From SXNM01 sp964586155 (GTDB lineage Bacteria; Myxococcota_A; UBA9042), in NCBI GenBank assembly GCA_964586155.1, contig CAZPHC010000012.1:97725-161724 (forward strand): a stretch of 64,000 nt of DNA, written 5' to 3'. The notes beneath the pieces were generated by a model, which was not told the origin of the DNA, did no database searches, and worked only from the letters and a program-made list of their open reading frames with translations. Both the position numbers and the translations under genes were made by a program. Of the stretch, positions 57,006-64,000 are shown one piece after another (the first letter of the stretch is position 1; each line of letters starts with the position of its first letter).

Positions 57006-58730
57006 TCAGCTCACCTGGGCGGTCGCCCGGCGCTGCAGCCCAAGGGCCACCGCCGAGAGCGCGATCAGCAGCGACGTCGACGCCGACGACGCCCGCGACA
57101 GCCGCTCGCCGCTGCTGCAGCCCGGGTCTGGCTCTGGTGCGACGCAGCCGGCGGGGTCGTAGGCCTTGCGGTAGGCCGTGCAGACGCCCAGGCGATCATC
57201 GGCCGACAGCTGGCGCTTGCTCGTCTCGCCGGGCGGAGCGCCGCCGTACATCGCGGCCGTCGAGTCGCTGCTGTGGTCGAGGCCGAGCAGGTGGCCAAAC
57301 TCGTGGGTCAGGGTGTTGCGCAGGTCGTAGCGACCATCGGCGCAATCCGGCGCGACGCAGAAGGTCTTGTGCGCCGCGTTGAGCAGGATATCGGCGTCGC
57401 CGATCGCGCCGCTGCCGAGGTCGGCGGCGACCAGCGTCAGGCCGATCACGTGGCTTGCCACCGGCCAGCGCGCTGCCTCGTGGACAAAAAGCACCTGGTT
57501 GCCGTCCGGCGTGCCGACGCAGACGTCGCCCTCGATCGCGCAACCCAGGCCCGGCGCGCGCGGCGCGGCCCAGCCGCTGAACAGCCCCGTCAGGCCGAGC
57601 GGATGGCTGGTGCAAGCGACGGGATCGCAGGCGACGCCGTCAGGGCTGTGGCAGAGGCCGCAGTCGACGGCGAACCAGGCGTCGGCCGCAGCCTTCGCCT
57701 CCGCCTCGACGGCTGCCTTGCCGAGGCCCTGCCAGGCGAGGCCAGTCTCGTCGAGGTCCCAAGCGATCTCGGCTTTGTACCACCGCTGGTGCTCGCCCGA
57801 TGGCACCTGCGCCAAGGTGAAGGCCCGCGCCGGCGCGGCCGAGAAGGTCGCCGCGGCCACCGCCACGAGCGCGGCCCCCATCACAGCGTCGCGGCGGCCC
57901 GTATCCCCACGCCGACGAGCCCAGAGCAGCAGCGCGGCCGCGAGCAGCAGCCACAGAGCCGTCGCCCCGCCGGCGGCCGTGGGCGCGGCGCTGCAGCCGC
58001 CGGACTCGGCGCCGGTGTCGGCCGGGTAGATGGCGCAGAGCCCGGCGCGATCGTCGGCCGAGAGCACGCGCAAGATCTCGGCGGCGCTGCGGCCGTTGGC
58101 CATCACGGCGGTCGGGATGTCGGTGTGATCGAGGCCCAGGACGTGCCCGGCCTCGTGCAGCGTGACGGTCTGGATGTCGAAGGCCTTGCCGTCGCAGTCG
58201 AAGTCGCAGAAGTCGTAGGTGGCGTCGTTGAGCAGCAGGGCGAAACGGGTCGCGATGCCGGTCGGTGCATCACTGGCGAGCAGCGTGTAGCCGATCGTCA
58301 GGTCCGAGAGCGGCCAGTCCGCCTCTTTGGCGACCACGCGTACGACGCCCTCACCACCCAGGCAGCGGCGCATGCCGTCGCTGTCGTTGGCGCAGGTCGC
58401 GACCTCGGGTGGCGCGGTCTCGACGAAGCCGACGTTGACCGGCACCGACGTGCCGCCCTCGGCGCAGGTGACCTCGCTCCACGGCTTCATCGCGGCGGCG
58501 AGGCGCTGGCCGAGCGGATCGCCCTGCTGCGAGGCCGCCGGCTCGGGCGGCGCCACGTCGTAGACCACGCGGTAGCGCAGGTCGGGCTGCTGCCAATGGG
58601 GCACGGCGTTGCCGGCGTTGCGCAGCAGCTTGAACGCGCTCGCCGGGGCCGCGGTCAGCGAGACCCCGGCCATGAGCGTCGGCAAGACGACGTAGCGCAG
58701 CGCGCGGAGCGATCGAAGGTGGTTGGACAT
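57006..58730 (-). CDS. Double matrixin-type metalloprotease with internal MYXO-CTERM and internal signal peptide
   Basis: This is a 574-residue reading frame carrying two complete exported proteases. Half 1: signal peptide (1-32), zinc site HEAGHVLGLDH (192-202), then GCS (245-247), hydrophobic segment (258-270) and ARRR, the MYXO-CTERM layout. Half 2: a signal-peptide-like segment (284-303, ending ARA), zinc site HEFGHLLGLDH (476-486), then GCSS (538-541), hydrophobic segment and QRR. Cys pairs suggest disulfides. Members cleave extracellular proteins; MYXO-CTERM tails are cut by a myxosortase and keep proteins at the surface. A TGA overlaps the internal ATG at 57881 in another frame, and losing one C from the CCCC run at 57905-57908 (plus strand) would end half 1 exactly there. 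So this may be two coupled genes joined by a one-base change. The second ATG (58730) has GGAGG seven bases upstream. Confidence 0.85.
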   Translation of the reverse strand: MSNHLRSLRALRYVVLPTLMAGVSLTAAPASAFKLLRNAGNAVPHWQQPDLRYRVVYDVAPPEPAASQQGDPLGQRLAAAMKPWSEVTCAEGGTSVPVNVGFVETAPPEVATCANDSDGMRRCLGGEGVVRVVAKEADWPLSDLTIGYTLLASDAPTGIATRFALLLNDATYDFCDFDCDGKAFDIQTVTLHEAGHVLGLDHTDIPTAVMANGRSAAEILRVLSADDRAGLCAIYPADTGAESGGCSAAPTAAGGATALWLLLAAALLLWARRRGDTGRRDAVMGAALVAVAAATFSAAPARAFTLAQVPSGEHQRWYKAEIAWDLDETGLAWQGLGKAAVEAEAKAAADAWFAVDCGLCHSPDGVACDPVACTSHPLGLTGLFSGWAAPRAPGLGCAIEGDVCVGTPDGNQVLFVHEAARWPVASHVIGLTLVAADLGSGAIGDADILLNAAHKTFCVAPDCADGRYDLRNTLTHEFGHLLGLDHSSDSTAAMYGGAPPGETSKRQLSADDRLGVCTAYRKAYDPAGCVAPEPDPGCSSGERLSRASSASTSLLIALSAVALGLQRRATAQVS

Positions 58731-58836
58731 CGGCATCCCTCCCGCGTGAGCGTAGCATCGCCGGCGGTCGCGTCCATCCCGACGCGGTCGAATTGGCGAC
58801 GCCGCGGCAGGCGCCGTTCGGGCGACGCGATGACGC

Positions 58837-58865
58837 TTGACCGCCGCGCGGACCCCGCCAATGCT
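58837..58865 (+). promoter_or_regulatory. Possible murI promoter, near-leaderless
   Basis: TTGACC (58837-58842), a 17-nt spacer and AATGCT (58860-58865). The ATG follows 8 nt later at 58874 without a ribosome binding site, like the aroQ arrangement. The -10 match is weak. Confidence 0.35.
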
Positions 58866-58873
58866 GCGCGGCC

Positions 58874-59734
58874 ATGAACGACGACTTCACCGTGACGCCG
58901 CAGCCGACCCCCAACCGCGCCGCCGACGCGCGCCCGCAGATCGCGATCTTCGACTCGGGCATCGGCGGCCTGACCGTCGCCAAGGCGATCCACGAGCGCT
59001 TGCCCGGCGCCGATCTGCGCTACCTCGGCGACACCGCGCGGCTGCCCTACGGCACCAAGAGCGCCGAGACCGTGACGCGCTACGCCCTGCAAGCCGCCGC
59101 GGCGTTGCTCGAAGACGGCGGTGCCGACGCGCTGGTCGTGGCCTGCAACACCGCGAGTTCCTGCGCGCTGCCCGCGCTCGAGGCCGAGTTCGGCCTGCCG
59201 GTGCTCGGCGTCATCGGCCCGGGCGCGCGGCGCGCCGTGCAGCAGAGCGCGACGGGTGTCATCGGCGTGCTCGGCACCGAGCGCACCATCGCCTCGGGCG
59301 CCTACCTGCACGCGATCCAGGCGCTCTCGCCGACCGCGCATGTCCACGGCCTGGCGACGCCGCTCTTTGTCAGCCTCGCCGAGGAGGCCTTCTTCTCCGG
59401 CCCGCTGGTCGACGCCGCGCTCGACGCCTACCTCGGGCCGTGGCTGCGCGACGCGCACGTCGGCGCGATCGACACCTTGGTGCTCGGCTGCACCCACTAC
59501 CCGGTGCTCAGCGCGGCGATCGACGCGTGGTGGCGGCGCCAGATGGGCCGCAGCGTGGCCCTGGTCGACTCGGCGCTGCCGATCGCCGACGAGCTGGCCC
59601 GGCGCTTCCCGGCGGCGCTGCAGGGCGCTGGCGAGGTCGATCTGCTCGCCACCGACGGCATCGACCGCTTCCGCCGCGTCGGCAGCCACTTCTTCCCGGT
59701 GCAGGGTGCACGGCTGCGGCTGGTCGACCTCTAG
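58874..59734 (+). CDS. murI: Glutamate racemase MurI
   Basis: A 286-residue cofactor-independent racemase that makes D-glutamate for peptidoglycan. IFDSGIGGLTV (25-35) is the N-terminal loop. The two catalytic cysteines are Cys91 in VACNTAS and Cys206 in LGCTHYP, both with their conserved neighbours. The length is normal, with about 20 extra N-terminal residues. There is no ribosome binding site before the ATG. It is divergent from the matrixin gene and convergent with trxB. Confidence 0.96.
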   Translation: MNDDFTVTPQPTPNRAADARPQIAIFDSGIGGLTVAKAIHERLPGADLRYLGDTARLPYGTKSAETVTRYALQAAAALLEDGGADALVVACNTASSCALPALEAEFGLPVLGVIGPGARRAVQQSATGVIGVLGTERTIASGAYLHAIQALSPTAHVHGLATPLFVSLAEEAFFSGPLVDAALDAYLGPWLRDAHVGAIDTLVLGCTHYPVLSAAIDAWWRRQMGRSVALVDSALPIADELARRFPAALQGAGEVDLLATDGIDRFRRVGSHFFPVQGARLRLVDL

Positions 59735-59737
59735 CGT

Positions 59738-59762
59738 CGGGGTGGACGCCGTCCCTGCCCCG
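59738..59762. terminator. Hairpin between convergent murI and trxB
   Basis: CGGGG (59738-59742) pairs with CCCCG (59758-59762), and inside it GGAC pairs with GTCC, four bases after the murI stop. No T-tract. Confidence 0.45.
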
Positions 59763-59788
59763 CGCGAGCGTCCGGCTCGGTGCGCCGC

Positions 59789-60751
59789 TCAGTGCGCGAG
59801 CAGGCCCTCGGATTCGTAGGTCTCGACCAGCTTCTCGGCGTCGAGCGCGGCCATGCAGCCCATGCCGGCGGCGGTGATCGCCTGGCGGTAGCGCGAGTCG
59901 GCGCAGTCGCCGGCGACGAACACACCTTTGGCCGAGGTGCCGGTCTGGCCAAAAACCTGGACGTAGCCGTCGGGGCGCAGGTCGATGTGGCCGGCGAAGA
60001 CCTTGGTGCTCGGCGTATGGCCGATGGCGACGAAGATGCCGCCCGCCGAGACGACCTTGTCGGGCTCGCCGGTGGTCGAGGCGAGGCGGGCGCCGGTGAC
60101 GCGCTGGCCGTCACCGAGGACTTCGGCCACCTCGCGGTTCCACTCGACCGAGACCTTCGGGTGGGCGAGCACGCGATCGCTCATGATCTTCGAGGCGCGC
60201 AGGCTGTCGCGGCGATGGATCAGCGTGACCTTGCTGGCGTAGCGCGTCAGGAACAGCGCCTCCTCGGCCGCGGAATCACCGCCACCGACGACCAGCAGCT
60301 CCTGATCCTTGAAGAACGCGCCGTCGCAGGTCGCGCAGGCCGAGACGCCGCGGTTCTGGTAGCGCGTCTCGGACTCGAGGCCCAGCCAGCGCGCGTTGGC
60401 GCCCGTCGCGATGATCACGGTCGCCGACTCCATCCAGGTGCCCTCGACCAGGACCTTGAGCGGGAAGCCCGAGAAATCGACGTCCTCGGCCACGGCGTCG
60501 CGGTGGTCGGCGCCAAAGCGCTTGGACTGCGCACGGCAGCGCTCAACGAGCTCAGGGCCGGTGACGCCCTCGGGGAAGCCTGGGAAGTTCTCGACCTCGC
60601 TGGTGATCATGAGCTGGCCGCCGGGGGTCATCAGGTCGCCGCTCGGCAGGAAGCCGCCCTCGAGCACGACCGGCGCGAGGTTCGCGCGCGCGGCGTAGAT
60701 GGCGGCGGTGAGGCCGGCGGGGCCGCTGCCGATGATGATGACCTTGTGCAT
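59789..60751 (-). CDS. trxB: Thioredoxin reductase
   Basis: A 320-residue FAD/NADPH enzyme that reduces thioredoxin. It has the FAD-binding GSGPAG (8-13), redox motif CATC (139-142), NADPH-binding GGGDSA (156-161) and the C-terminal FAD segment GVFVAGDCADSRYRQAITAAG. The length is normal. AAGGAG precedes the ATG by six bases. It likely supports the cytoplasmic thiol pool and, indirectly, peroxide reduction. Confidence 0.96.
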   Translation of the reverse strand: MHKVIIIGSGPAGLTAAIYAARANLAPVVLEGGFLPSGDLMTPGGQLMITSEVENFPGFPEGVTGPELVERCRAQSKRFGADHRDAVAEDVDFSGFPLKVLVEGTWMESATVIIATGANARWLGLESETRYQNRGVSACATCDGAFFKDQELLVVGGGDSAAEEALFLTRYASKVTLIHRRDSLRASKIMSDRVLAHPKVSVEWNREVAEVLGDGQRVTGARLASTTGEPDKVVSAGGIFVAIGHTPSTKVFAGHIDLRPDGYVQVFGQTGTSAKGVFVAGDCADSRYRQAITAAGMGCMAALDAEKLVETYESEGLLAH

Positions 60752-60829
60752 GGGACGCTCCTTGGCAGATTCGTTTCGCGCGTCGCGCGGGCCCGGACCT
60801 GGGCCGACACGGCAGACGCCGGGGCCGCC

Positions 60830-60858
60830 AGTGAAGGCAACCGGCGGCCTGCGGTCAA
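60830..60858 (-). promoter_or_regulatory. Possible trxB promoter
   Basis: TTGACC (60858-60853), a 17-nt spacer and TTCACT (60835-60830) on the minus strand, 79 nt upstream of the trxB ATG. Confidence 0.4.
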
Positions 60859-60885
60859 GTGGAGCCGGCGACGACGCCGAATGTT

Positions 60886-62781
60886 TCAGGGCGCGACCTG
60901 ACCCGTCGCCACGAGCAGCTCGAAGCGGCCTTGCTCGTTGGTGCTCGTCGAGCCGAGTTGGTGGGTCTCGACGGCGAGATGGGCCGAGCGCCCGCGCGGC
61001 GCGCCCGAGGGGGCGAGCCCGGCCGGCAGGGCGGTCAGCGCGCCCGCGAGCACATCGACCGAGACCCCGGCGACGGGTTTGCCGGCTTGATCGATCACGC
61101 GGCCGACCAGGACCATCGGGGCGGGCATCGTCAACTCGAGCGCGACCGGATCGTGCTCGGCCTGGATCTCGACGACGCGCAGCAGCGCGCGTGCGAGGCC
61201 GACGCCTTCGGGGGGGTCGACGACCAGGGCGAAGCGGCCCGGATCGAGCCAGGCTTCGAAGGCGCCGTCCTGGTCGGCCAGGACCTCGAGCAGCATGCCC
61301 GACTTGTCGGAGGGATCGTCGTCGATGCGCTCGAAGCGCACGCGCGCCCCGGCGAGTCCGCGTTGTTGCAGGTTGAAGACGTGGCCGCGCAGCAGGCGCC
61401 GCGCCGGGCACACGATCGCGGCGTTGACCGCGCCAAGCGGCTGCGCCTGCGCCGACGTCGAGCCGGCGCGGTGACCGGGGAAGGGCGACACCGTGACGTC
61501 GTAGGCACCGCCGGGCAGACGCAAGGAGACCTTGCCGGCGTTGTCGCTGGCGTCCTCGGCGTGCAGCTTCAGATCCGCGAAGATCGGTCCCGCCACGCGC
61601 TTGCCGCCCCCAGCGTCGACGCAGCCGAGCGGCGACGGCAACGAGCGCTGCACGTGCACCGACGCGCCGGCGACCGGCTCGCCGGCGATGTCCTGGATCG
61701 GCAACCTGGCGTCGATCACCTCGGCTCCGAGCGCGATGATCAGGTCCCCGAGGTCGAGGGCGGTCTGCTCCTTCTTGCGCAGCAGATCGAGGTCGATCGG
61801 CGCCGCGAGCCGGCCGCTGACGAGGCCGTCGCCGACCTCGGCGCCGCCGAACTGCAGGTGGACGACGCCGACGCCGGGGTCGACCAGGACCTCAAAGGAG
61901 CCGTCTGCCGCCGTGGTCGCCCGCGAGCTGCGCTCGCGGCCCTTGCCGTCGACCAGCGCGACGCGGAACCCTGCCATGCCGGTGCAGGTGCCGGCGCAGG
62001 TCGGCAGCGCGCCGATCGGCATCGTCTCGCAATCTGGCGGCGTGGTGGCACCTTGCAGCAGCTTGCCGCGGACCCGCAGCAGCGAGCTCTCGGCGGGCAG
62101 CTCGATGTTCCAGCTGTCGCTGGTGCCGCCGACCTTCCAGCCGGCGAACCAGGCCGGAATCTCGGGACGATCGGGCCAGAACGCGACCTCGTAGTTGGGC
62201 CCGGCCTGGAGCTTGAGCTCGAAGCCGGCGATGACGTTCGAGCCGTCGATGACCTTCGGCGCGCTGTGGCTGGTGGCGTCGTAGCGCAGGGTCGTGCCGT
62301 GGACCTTGCCCGGCGCCACCGCGATCAGCCGTCCGGGGATCGAGGGCGTGAGCACGTCGCCCGCACGGGTGATGGTGCCACGGACCGCCGCAGGCTCGGT
62401 GAGCTGCCAGACCTGGCCGAGGTCGGCGTGTGGTCCGCCGAGCGTGGCGTCGAAGTACTCGAGCACGGCGTCGGCGCCCTGCGGTGGCGACAGGCGCAGC
62501 ACGACGTCGCGCGGCTCGGCCGACGCGGCGACGCACCAGCGCTGGGCGTAGCAGTGCAGGCCGATCGTGCAGTCGTCATCGCTCTGGCATTGGCCGGAGT
62601 CGTCGGCGACGATGTCGCCGCAGCCAGCGAAGGCCGCGGCGGCCAGGACGACCCAGCGCGCCAGCCGGACGCGGCCCGACGCAGCCGCACGCGCCACGGC
62701 GGTGGCTGAGCGCAGGGATGTGGCGAAGCGGGCAGAGGCACTGATCATCGTCGGCGGGGGTCCTTGGTCGTGCAGGCTCAT
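60886..62781 (-). CDS. Lipoprotein with several carboxypeptidase-regulatory-like (Ig-type) domains
   Basis: This is about a 631-residue lipoprotein with lipobox AFAGC, followed by a short Cys-rich stretch (CQSDDDCTIGLHCYAQRWC). The body contains repeated beta-sandwich units with the CarboxypepD_reg pattern: VRGTITRAGD, FRVALVDGKGRERSS.TTAADGSFEV, EPVAGASVHV, GLAGARVRFERIDDD and VGRVIDQAGKPVAGVSVDV...TNEQGRFEL. Such units occur in surface and gliding-associated proteins as structural or carbohydrate-binding modules. The first ATG used here overlaps the upstream stop (ATGA); an ATG at 62748 would give a shorter, more usual signal peptide. It forms a pair with the small lipoprotein upstream. Confidence 0.78.
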   Translation of the reverse strand: MSLHDQGPPPTMISASARFATSLRSATAVARAAASGRVRLARWVVLAAAAFAGCGDIVADDSGQCQSDDDCTIGLHCYAQRWCVAASAEPRDVVLRLSPPQGADAVLEYFDATLGGPHADLGQVWQLTEPAAVRGTITRAGDVLTPSIPGRLIAVAPGKVHGTTLRYDATSHSAPKVIDGSNVIAGFELKLQAGPNYEVAFWPDRPEIPAWFAGWKVGGTSDSWNIELPAESSLLRVRGKLLQGATTPPDCETMPIGALPTCAGTCTGMAGFRVALVDGKGRERSSRATTAADGSFEVLVDPGVGVVHLQFGGAEVGDGLVSGRLAAPIDLDLLRKKEQTALDLGDLIIALGAEVIDARLPIQDIAGEPVAGASVHVQRSLPSPLGCVDAGGGKRVAGPIFADLKLHAEDASDNAGKVSLRLPGGAYDVTVSPFPGHRAGSTSAQAQPLGAVNAAIVCPARRLLRGHVFNLQQRGLAGARVRFERIDDDPSDKSGMLLEVLADQDGAFEAWLDPGRFALVVDPPEGVGLARALLRVVEIQAEHDPVALELTMPAPMVLVGRVIDQAGKPVAGVSVDVLAGALTALPAGLAPSGAPRGRSAHLAVETHQLGSTSTNEQGRFELLVATGQVAP

Positions 62782-63341
62782 TGGCAGGCCTGCTTGAGCT
62801 CGATCTTCCACTGCACCCAGTCGAAGACGGCGCCTTCATCAAAGTCGAGCGGCCCGGTCATGTCGGCCCGCTGGGGCCGATCGCTGACGACGAGCAGCAG
62901 GGTGTGGGTCTGGTTCTTGGAGTTGGCGTTGAGCTCGGAGCAGACCGCGATCGGGCAGGTCGGGCTGTTGCCGCAGCGGGCGAAGAAGGCGGTCGGCAGG
63001 TCTCCGGCGGCGTAGTCGTAGAACCACGAATATTGCAGCGGGCTGGTGAGGCGCTTGGAGGTGACTGCGGGCGGCGTCGCGTCGAAGCGCACCAGCGGGT
63101 CGAGCAGCGGGTCGAAGTCGAACGTGTCGACGACGGTGCCTGCCTTGACCAGGGGGGGATCGATGGCGACGCGGTCGATCGTGATCAAGGGGGACTCGGG
63201 CGTCTCGGGGTCCGCGACATCGGGCAGCACCACGCAGCCGGCCACGCACCACAGCAAGCCGAGCAGCCATCCGCGAGACAAGCGTCTCCGACTGCCGGCA
63301 TCGCCTGGTGTCGCAAGAACCGTGCCCGCTCGTGGCGTCAT
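62778..63341 (-). CDS. Small lipoprotein coupled to the Ig-domain lipoprotein
   Basis: This is a 187-residue exported protein. A basic start and a hydrophobic stretch (WLLGLLWCVAG) lead to lipobox VAGC, followed by an acidic, Pro-rich linker. The body is beta-rich with FDFDPLLDPLVRFDA, and contains four spaced Cys (RCGNSPTCPIAVCSE and a final ACQ) likely in disulfides. No family is recognised. The stop overlaps the start of the next lipoprotein gene by four bases, so both are probably made together and may form a surface complex. Confidence 0.72.
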   Translation of the reverse strand: MTPRAGTVLATPGDAGSRRRLSRGWLLGLLWCVAGCVVLPDVADPETPESPLITIDRVAIDPPLVKAGTVVDTFDFDPLLDPLVRFDATPPAVTSKRLTSPLQYSWFYDYAAGDLPTAFFARCGNSPTCPIAVCSELNANSKNQTHTLLLVVSDRPQRADMTGPLDFDEGAVFDWVQWKIELKQACQ

Positions 63342-63367
63342 GAAACGATCTCTTGCAGCTACGCGGT

Positions 63368-63397
63368 GTTATGTGCTCTCACGCGGGCGACCGTCCA
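63368..63397 (-). promoter_or_regulatory. Possible promoter of the two-lipoprotein unit
   Basis: TGGACG (63397-63392), an 18-nt spacer and CATAAC (63373-63368) on the minus strand, 26 nt upstream of the ATG. Confidence 0.35.
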
Positions 63398-63500
63398 CCC
63401 CGCGTCGAACCCTTCGCGCAGCCGAATCATGACATCGCTGTCCGAATGCGCCAATTCCGCTGATCGCCATGTCAGCCGGCCGCGAGGCGGGCGGCGCGGC

Positions 63501-64000
63501 TCAGTTGGCCTCGGACGCCAGTTCGGCCTCTGCGATCTTGAGCAGATTCCGGTAGTTGGCGTTGCCTGGAGCCTTCTCGACGGCCTTCTTCAGGTACAGG
63601 ACCTTGAGCTTGAGGTTGTTGGTCGCCTGCGCCTTGGCGGCCATGTTCGCCGCGGCGGGGTCCTCGGCTGCGGCCTTGGCCACGGGCGGCCGAGCGGGCG
63701 TGCCCTTGTCACCGTTGGTCTTGTCCGCGGCGGCCTTGGCGGCGGCGGCCTTCTCGGCGGCGGCCTTGGCGGCGGCGGCCTTCTCGGCGGCGGCAGCCTT
63801 GTCCGCGGCGCTCTTCTCGGCGGCGGCGGCCTTGGCGGCGGCGGCCTTCTCGGCAGCGGCGGCCTTGGCGGCGGCGGCCTTCTCGGCAGCGGCAGCCTTG
63901 TCCGCGGCGCCCTTCTCGGCGGCGGCGGCCTTGTCTGCGGCGGCCGTCTCGGCGGCCGCGGCCTTGGCCGCGGCGGCCTTCTCGGCGGCCGACTTGTCCG
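63501..64000 (-). CDS. C-terminal part of an Ala/Lys-rich helical protein (5' end outside window)
   Basis: The minus-strand frame is open from the window edge to the TGA at 63503-63501, giving about 165 residues. Most is built of AAAEKAAAAKA-type repeats (roughly 63720-64000), which should form a long charged helix as in TolA-like or histone-H1-like proteins. It then shows a basic/Pro segment (GDKGTPARPPVAKAA) and a C-terminal TPR-like helix pair (LKLKVLYLKKAVEKAPGNANYRNLLKIAEAEL). The DNA repeats vary slightly, so the frame is real coding rather than pure slippage. The N-terminal domain is not visible, so no function is given. Confidence 0.7.
   Translation of the reverse strand, partial: DKSAAEKAAAAKAAAAETAAADKAAAAEKGAADKAAAAEKAAAAKAAAAEKAAAAKAAAAEKSAADKAAAAEKAAAAKAAAEKAAAAKAAADKTNGDKGTPARPPVAKAAAEDPAAANMAAKAQATNNLKLKVLYLKKAVEKAPGNANYRNLLKIAEAELASEAN

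Overview
The window is GC-rich (about 70% by eye) and densely coded on both strands, with GTG starts, ATGA start/stop overlaps and AGGAG-type ribosome binding sites. Many predicted lipoproteins carry Asp/Thr/Ala-rich spacers. There are GCS-plus-hydrophobic-plus-RRR tails of the MYXO-CTERM kind, a DUF6178-type protein and a giant protein with CDDGNxCT repeats. Together these point to a myxobacterium-like member of the Myxococcota, probably from a poorly sampled lineage. I see no rRNA, tRNA, CRISPR array, insertion sequence or prophage; this looks like ordinary chromosome rich in lineage-specific envelope genes.

Layout. 1-4.1 kb: the end of a membrane protein, a barrel-like lipoprotein, an HNH nuclease and the overlapping purE-purK pair. 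4.1-7.1 kb: a three-gene envelope unit of two outer-membrane barrels and a repeat lipoprotein, behind a good -35/-10 pair. 7.2-13 kb: a 1066-residue lipoprotein with four DUF7282-like repeats, an M48 protease and a calcineurin-type phosphoesterase lipoprotein. 13-18.5 kb: hutI, an Agd3/CE18-like polysaccharide deacetylase, a propeller lipoprotein and a 1-Cys peroxiredoxin with a long palindrome upstream. 18.5-26.8 kb: one 2741-residue Cys-rich/RCC1 lipoprotein. 26.9-31.3 kb: a D12-class DNA adenine methylase coupled to a DUF6812-like protein, a group II truncated globin, and a second lipoprotein sharing its C-terminal domain with the one at 7.3 kb. 31.5-38.3 kb: a TM/coil protein, an outer-membrane barrel, an OPT transporter and a HEAT-repeat protein.

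38.3-46 kb: minus-strand genes for a membrane pseudokinase, an SCP2-like protein and a DUF6178 protein, preceded by a GT39-type glycosyltransferase. 46-53 kb: an outer-membrane protein, a coupled pair (small protein plus sigma-54 activator), then a Wzy/O-antigen-ligase-TPR fusion coupled to an RluD-type pseudouridine synthase. 52.7-56.9 kb: aroQ-efp-TPR-coiled-coil operon. 57-58.7 kb: a double matrixin that looks like two coupled genes fused by a one-base change. 58.8-64 kb: murI, trxB, two lipoproteins and the end of an Ala/Lys-rich protein.

Most genes without a housekeeping role are envelope or surface proteins. The parts most worth attention are the double matrixin, the pseudokinase/SCP2/DUF6178 unit, the shared surface-lipoprotein domain and the CE18-like deacetylase. 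Positions of domains are my own counts from the translations; family names are recognised from memory, not from a database search.
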